DNA from: Legionella qingyii
GTDB lineage: Bacteria > Pseudomonadota > Gammaproteobacteria > Legionellales > Legionellaceae
Length of the DNA stretch: 28,947 nucleotides
Direction of reading: 5' to 3'
Assembly: GCF_003184185.1 (NCBI RefSeq)
Contig: NZ_QHJG01000048.1
Span: forward strand, 12,970-41,916
Position 1 is the stretch's first letter, and each line of letters opens with the position of its first letter. Positions 24,881-28,947 of this stretch are shown here, one piece after another. Both the position numbers and the translations under genes were made by a program. The notes beneath the pieces were generated by a model. It ran no database searches and had not been told where the DNA came from. It saw nothing but the letters and a program-made list of their open reading frames with translations.

Positions 24881-25213
24881 ATGAGATACAAAACAACTGT
24901 TGAACAACAACGCGATGGCTCTCTTGTTATGAAAGATGGAGCGCGTGAGGCAATTGGCGATATGACTTTTGCATATCATGCACTTTTAGCAATTTGCGAC
25001 GATCAAAGTAGTAAAAAAAATGCATTCGTAAATGGCAAAGATTTTTTTGTAGAATCAGCCGATGGTCGTTTAAATTCAGACAGGTTAAAAGTAACTATTA
25101 GTAAAGAGTTTGCCCAAGATGCGATTGCGGTACTCAAAAGTGAATACCCAGGATTGGAGATCAAAGGCGAACAACCTGTTCAAACAAACACAACTAATTA
25201 TCATCCTAATTAG
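24881..25213 (+). CDS. Small protein of unknown function, 110 aa
   Basis: Soluble, mixed alpha/beta composition, starting MRYKTTVEQQRDGSLVMKDG. A clean GAGGAAATCATG start and compact size argue for a real gene. The middle contains DMTFAYHALLAICDDQ, then DFFVESADGRLNSDRLKVTI, and the last 12 residues are polar and probably disordered. No family is recognised. It stands alone; the next gene starts about 320 bases downstream. Confidence 0.75.
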   Translation: MRYKTTVEQQRDGSLVMKDGAREAIGDMTFAYHALLAICDDQSSKKNAFVNGKDFFVESADGRLNSDRLKVTISKEFAQDAIAVLKSEYPGLEIKGEQPVQTNTTNYHPN

Positions 25214-25434
25214 GGAATGTATTTTTTAGCGAGGAAATAAGAAAATTTCTTTTGCTAAATGATTTTCTGATATCTGATGAGTAGCATTTTGACTCAATCT
25301 ATATATTTTTATTTCGAACATACCCACTTTAATCAATACAATCATTTAACTTAAAATTTATTGCTGATAATGGTTTACAAGTTAAAAGAATGAATTCATT
25401 ATCTTGATTCAATAATTTAGTATCAATTAAAACT
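25214..25434. other. AT-rich intergenic segment before the formate dehydrogenase leader
   Basis: No gene. Just after the 110-aa gene, TTAGC...AAGAAAATTTCTT...GCTAA (about 25228-25259) is an imperfect hairpin that may end its transcript. The rest is featureless. Confidence 0.3.
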
Positions 25435-25524
25435 ATGGATGCTAAAGTAGCTTTCAATCGTCTTCCAAGCGCTCAATGCAACGGAATTGAAACGCGGCGA
25501 TTTAATTTAACCATTTTTATTTAA
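25435..25524 (+). CDS. Possible 29-aa upstream reading frame ending at the fdh ribosome site
   Basis: ATG at 25435 opens a frame starting MDAKVAFNRLPSAQCNGIE. Its TAA (25522-25524) overlaps the AAGGA ribosome site of the formate dehydrogenase gene, 10 bases before that start codon. The composition is protein-like, but its own ribosome site is poor. It might couple translation to the enzyme or be chance. Confidence 0.25.
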   Translation: MDAKVAFNRLPSAQCNGIETRRFNLTIFI

Positions 25525-25534
25525 GGACAAATGT

Positions 25535-26719
25535 ATGGCTAAAATTCTTTGTGTTCTGTATGACGATCCAATCAATGGGTATCCCAAATATTATGCGCGG
25601 GATAGACTTCCCAAAATAGAACACTATCCTGATGGACAAATGGTACCTACTCCTAAGCATATTGATTTTAAACCTGGCGTTTTACTTGGCTCTGTGTCTG
25701 GTGAACTAGGGTTGCGTGAATTTCTTGAATCTCAAGGACATCAGTTTGTTGTTACTTCTGATAAGGAAGGACCAAATTCTGTTTTTGAACAAGAATTACC
25801 TGACGCAGATGTAGTGATTTCTCAACCTTTTTGGCCTGCTTATTTAACTTCAGAGCGAATTGCCAAAGCAAAAAAATTGAAATTGGTAATTACTGCAGGT
25901 ATTGGTTCGGATCACGTCGACTTACAAGCAGCTAAAGAAAGGAACATTACCGTAGCGGAAGTAACTTATTCAAACAGTATTAGCGTTGCCGAGCATGTGG
26001 TCATGATGATTCTTTCATTGGTACGTAATTATTTGCCTTCTTATCAATGGGTTATTCAAAAAGGTTGGAATATTGCGGATTGCGTAGTTCGTTCTTACGA
26101 TCTGGAAGGAATGACAGTGGGTTCTGTTGCATGTGGACGAATCGGTTTGGCGGTTATGAAACGCTTAAAACCCTTTGATGTTAAATTGCATTATACAGAT
26201 CGCCATCGATTGCCAGAGAGAACCGAAAAGGAATTGGGATTGGTTTTTCATAATCATGTCGAATCTCTTGTTGAAATGTGTGATGTGGTAACTATTAATT
26301 GCCCCTTAACACCAGAGACCGAAAATTTATTTGATGAACAATTGATTAATAAAATGAAACGTGGTTCTTATCTTATTAATACCGCTCGAGGAAAAATCTG
26401 TAATCGCGAAGCCATTGTAAAAGCCTGTGAAAATGGCCAACTTGCAGGCTATGCAGGAGATGTATGGTTCCCACAACCAGCGCCTAAAGACCATCCTTGG
26501 CGTACAATGGCTAGCCATGGTATGACTCCTCACATTTCAGGGACTTCCTTATCTGCACAAGCTCGTTATGCTGCGGGAACCCGTGAGATTTTGGAGTGTT
26601 GGCTCGAAGGCCGCCCTATCCGTGATGTGTATCTTATTGTGGATCAGGGTAGACTCGCTGGAACAGGAGCACATTCATACAGTATGGGTAATGCAACTGT
26701 AGGGGCTGAAGAAGCATAA
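25535..26719 (+). CDS. fdh: NAD-dependent formate dehydrogenase (EC 1.17.1.9)
   Basis: Soluble, metal-free enzyme of the D-2-hydroxyacid dehydrogenase superfamily that oxidises formate to CO2 with NAD+. It aligns residue for residue, offset by one, with the well-studied Pseudomonas sp. 101 enzyme: Ile123 and Asn147 (SNSISVAEH) in the formate pocket, the coenzyme loop MTVGSVACGRIGLAV, Asp222 in HYTDRHRLPE (the NAD-selecting Asp), Cys256 (NCPLTPET), Arg285 in NTARGK, Gln314 in WFPQPAPKDHPW, and His333 in TPHISGTSLSAQ. The length (394) is standard. AAGGA seven bases before the ATG is a strong start. The coenzyme loop has ACGR where AAGR is usual. It is a single gene with no metallo-enzyme partners, so a NADH-yielding or formate-detoxifying role is likely. 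Confidence 0.96.
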   Translation: MAKILCVLYDDPINGYPKYYARDRLPKIEHYPDGQMVPTPKHIDFKPGVLLGSVSGELGLREFLESQGHQFVVTSDKEGPNSVFEQELPDADVVISQPFWPAYLTSERIAKAKKLKLVITAGIGSDHVDLQAAKERNITVAEVTYSNSISVAEHVVMMILSLVRNYLPSYQWVIQKGWNIADCVVRSYDLEGMTVGSVACGRIGLAVMKRLKPFDVKLHYTDRHRLPERTEKELGLVFHNHVESLVEMCDVVTINCPLTPETENLFDEQLINKMKRGSYLINTARGKICNREAIVKACENGQLAGYAGDVWFPQPAPKDHPWRTMASHGMTPHISGTSLSAQARYAAGTREILECWLEGRPIRDVYLIVDQGRLAGTGAHSYSMGNATVGAEEA

Positions 26720-26730
26720 GATAGCCCGGT

Positions 26731-26769
26731 TCTTGCATCCCGAATTTCTGTTCGATCCTGGATGCAAGA
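26731..26769 (+). terminator. Stem-loop after the formate dehydrogenase gene
   Basis: TCTTGCATCC (26731-26740) pairs perfectly with GGATGCAAGA (26760-26769); the loop itself contains CGAA/TTCG that can extend the fold. It lies 11 bases after the stop codon. The T-run comes about 15 bases later rather than directly, so it is a plausible but imperfect terminator. Confidence 0.5.
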
Positions 26770-26790
26770 GGCCATTTCTAGACTTATTTT

Positions 26791-27032
26791 TTATACATAG
26801 CGAGACAGAACAAGATCCTGATGATGTTCTTCATCTAAAATAATGGCCATGAACGGACGACTTTATTGAATGAACGATATTGGATCTTATTATAGTAGGA
26901 ATCAACAGTTAATCTAAACCTGGCAGCTAATCCAAGTGTTTCCCAATATAAACTTTCAATTAATCCCATACAAAACAGCCGTTCTCTTCTTAATTTAGAT
27001 AGACGCAGTTTGGTAAACACGCTTATAATCAA
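26791..27032 (-). pseudogene. Decayed C-terminal fragment of the 328-aa family
   Basis: The last frame ends in ILDEEHHQDLVLSRYV-stop (stop at 26791-26793), clearly related to the IEDEEHHQEYVLSRYP end of the 21221-22207 protein; the DNA match covers about 60 bases around GATGATGTTCTTCATCT. Immediately upstream a different frame, open from about 27032 to 26835, encodes about 65 protein-like residues (KLRRERLFCMGLIESLYWET). The two frames meet with a one-base shift near 26850. There is no good start codon. It looks like the tail of a related gene inactivated by at least one frameshift. Confidence 0.6.
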
Positions 27033-27055
27033 GCGTAAAACTGTCTTGCAAGAGA

Positions 27056-27820
27056 CTACATAGATGGTTTAAAAGGTTCCTCATCAAAAGAAAAGTTATC
27101 AATACCATTGAATCTTAAAATAGAATTAATGAGATCAATTATCTTCTCAAATATTGTCCTTTTATCATAAAGTGTTTGTGCGAGAGTACTATTATATTCA
27201 ATAGCTAAATCTGTATTTGCATATTCCATACCGCCTAACCCGGTAGGTCTCAAATGGAGTCTATTTTTAATGATCATCATTGCAGATTTATCGTCATTAG
27301 TCACTTCGACTATTCCTAATCCATCAAGTTGCCCTAAGCCCATTAGCTCTGTTTGCTCATCAATATAGATACTTCCATTTTTTTCATAAATATTAATTTT
27401 TGTATTTAATTTATTTCCATCAATTATGTATCCTTTTGCAGCAACCGCAGTATTATCAGTGAGTGATTGCGCTGCTAAATAAAGAACGCCCCATTGATAA
27501 AAAACTTTACTTAATGTGCCAACATACTGAGTTTTAATCTCCTCATTATTACAAAACTTCAATAGCTCTCTTTTAAAAAGATTGGATATATTATCGATCG
27601 AGAGTTTATCTTTTACGGCACTTATCTTGTCATTAATAGTCATCCCTTTTGCATCAATTGCCAAATCAGCAATGAAGATATCCAGTAATAATTTGCCATT
27701 AAAGTGAATTTTTGCTGCATCTCGCTTGAGATCATGAAGACACTCGGCAAGATCGCCCTTCATGCTCGCTTTTCGTGTTAAAAATTTTCTATTTCGTATT
27801 TGCCAAAATGGTGTAGTCAT
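27056..27820 (-). CDS. Orphan 254-aa protein (putative effector)
   Basis: Soluble, no signal peptide. The N-terminal half is helical (DLAECLHDLKRDAAKIHF, then ISNLFKRELLKFCNN); the second half is rich in short strands (GYIIDGNKLNTKINIYEKNG, IYIDEQTELMGLGQLDGLG), followed by a helix and an acidic end FSFDEEPFKPSM. I start at the ATG at 27820; one TTG codon upstream is also in frame. The ribosome site is weak. It lies between the dead 328-aa-family tail and the ISAs1-type element. No family is recognised; secretion by Dot/Icm is only a guess from context and the acidic C-terminus. Confidence 0.7.
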   Translation of the reverse strand: MTTPFWQIRNRKFLTRKASMKGDLAECLHDLKRDAAKIHFNGKLLLDIFIADLAIDAKGMTINDKISAVKDKLSIDNISNLFKRELLKFCNNEEIKTQYVGTLSKVFYQWGVLYLAAQSLTDNTAVAAKGYIIDGNKLNTKINIYEKNGSIYIDEQTELMGLGQLDGLGIVEVTNDDKSAMMIIKNRLHLRPTGLGGMEYANTDLAIEYNSTLAQTLYDKRTIFEKIIDLINSILRFNGIDNFSFDEEPFKPSM

Positions 27821-27909
27821 CAAGAATTTTTTTTGATATTTTTCCGTTTGTCATTATAAGTACATTTTATTAATGTTTTATTAAGTGCATTGAAATCTGA
27901 TCCTGAATC

Positions 27910-28947
27910 CAGGGCGATTTCATCAAAGTTTAAAAACCAATCACTTTTCTTAAGTATTGAGTAGAAAGAGCAGCTTTCATTCTTTTTAAAGCAATACCAT
28001 CCTGAGAGGATTTGTCCTCTTCCAGCAATTTGAGAATGATTTTTCGCATGATGCTTAAATTTCTATCTGCATATCCACGATAAATGGGGCATTGGTCCTC
28101 GTTCATTCCTACGTCTAATTTGTAGTGCAAGCCATTTTCTATTTGCCAATGCTCACGAATCGCTTGGTACATTTTTCTGTGTTTTTTATAAGGTAAGGAC
28201 GTGATGTAGTAACGCGTGGCGGTTTCAACATGGCCTGTCGGTAAATGACGTATCGATTCTACGCGAATATAGGCACTTAAATCCTTCCATTGTTGGCTAT
28301 ATCGTGGCAGATACATAGCGGGCAAAAGGGTATACTTTCTTTCTTCAATACGGCTATGGTCGTAGTTCATGGACTCTTTTTGTTGATACACCATCGCCTT
28401 GTAGTTGAGCTCATCTGCTTTAGCGAAAAGATTATCAACCTTTTTATACAGACGCTGATGATTTTTCTTTAACGCAAGCACATAGTGGGCTTGTTTAAGA
28501 CGGATGAGATTCGCAATTCCTTTGTGCGTACCCATCGCATCAATCGTTATTATTTTATCCTTGATAGCCAGTGCTTTTAATAAAATAGGTATTCCTTTTA
28601 TTTCATTGCTCTTATCAGGCGTAGCGGTACCTTGCTAAGGTGGTCGACAATCTGGGGGAATACGCATTAATTAGATGCGTGGCTTTCTTGTTTCCTCTTT
28701 GATGCGATGAGCCTCGGCTTGTTTTGCCATCAATGGCAATCACATCGTCTGTGAATAACTGACTTATCTCTCCAACCCAGTTACTTAAGCAACGTTCAAA
28801 CTCTAAAGGCTCAATCAGTGAAAATACACGAGCTAACGTTTGGTGGCTGGGAATTCCTTGACTTAAATCAATAAATTGACTTAACCAGCGTCTTCGAGTT
28901 TTGGCAAAAAGTGCCATCGCTTTCCAACCATCACAACCGCATATTAA
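27910..28947 (-). mobile_element. ISAs1-family insertion sequence, right part only
   Basis: The element carries the frameshifted transposase and runs past the window end. CAGGGCGATTTCATCAAAG starting at 27910, just beyond the transposase stop, is a fitting terminal inverted repeat, since ISAs1-family ends usually begin CAGGG. The other end and any target duplication are outside the window. Confidence 0.65.
27930..28947 (-). pseudogene. ISAs1-family (H-repeat-type) DDE transposase, frameshifted and cut by the window edge
   Basis: The frame entering at the right edge reads ICGCDGWKAM, LSQGIPSHQTLARVFSL and FTDDVIAIDGKTSRGS (first catalytic Asp), then stops at 28615-28617. In the next frame the protein continues PDKSNEIKGIPILLKAL, KIITIDAMGTHKGIA (second Asp), YYITSLPY and REHWQIENGLHYKLDVGMNE (Glu), to a stop at 27930. 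Deleting one C from TACCGCT (plus-strand G near 28626) restores ARYATPDKSNE, the expected wording, so a single one-base insertion broke the gene. Otherwise it looks recent and complete. Programmed frameshifting is not typical of this family, so I treat it as a mutation. Confidence 0.88.

Overview
The window looks like an accessory region of a Legionella chromosome, probably not L. pneumophila itself. The DNA is AT-rich. It carries many large soluble proteins of the Dot/Icm-effector type (ankyrin, OTU, coiled-coil, Sel1-like and orphan families). It also has a gene that I recognise as the spectinomycin phosphotransferase aph(9)-Ia family, first described from L. pneumophila. No rRNA, tRNA, CRISPR array or conserved housekeeping operon is visible. 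Dot/Icm secretion is inferred from genus context and protein type, not shown by the sequence.

Layout. 1-2.9 kb: the end of a gene cut by the window, then a two-gene minus-strand operon (membrane protein 1877-2731; 534-aa protein 272-1876 whose N-terminus resembles the OspF/SpvC/LanL phospholyase fold). 2.9-4.0 kb: gene-poor DNA ending in an IS30 transposase remnant. 4.0-5.7 kb: 568-aa orphan protein with a PH-like segment. 5.7-7.0 kb: structured leader region and the aph(9) gene. 7.0-10.7 kb: 1239-aa ankyrin protein with a central His/Asn/Cys protease-like core. 10.9-12.7 kb: a dead piece of a second aph(9) copy, then an exported amidase. 13.0-14.6 kb: coiled-coil protein with LRAT/permuted-papain-like His and Cys motifs, followed by what looks like the 3' end of a group II intron. 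14.6-16.5 kb: Sel1-like protein, a protein with a hydrophobic tail, and an IS5-family remnant. 16.7-19.6 kb: four ordinary bacterial genes on the minus strand (CaCA exchanger, CoA-binding protein, truncated GrpB, Mut7-C RNase-like protein). 19.8-22.2 kb: OTU deubiquitinase-like protein and an orphan 328-aa protein. 22.5-24.6 kb: acyltransferase and methyltransferase-like pair. 24.9-26.7 kb: small orphan protein and an NAD-dependent formate dehydrogenase. 26.8-28.9 kb: a dead paralogue tail, an orphan protein, and a frameshifted ISAs1-family transposase running off the right edge.

The genes do not form one pathway. The region looks like an effector and cargo island, built and eroded by mobile elements: traces of four element classes (IS30, IS5, ISAs1, a group II intron) and two duplicated-then-decayed gene fragments (aph(9) and the 328-aa family). 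The most attractive unknowns are the three proteins in which recognisable catalytic motifs sit in unfamiliar architectures: 272-1876, 7022-10741 and 13009-14460. All family assignments were made by reading motifs, without any database search.
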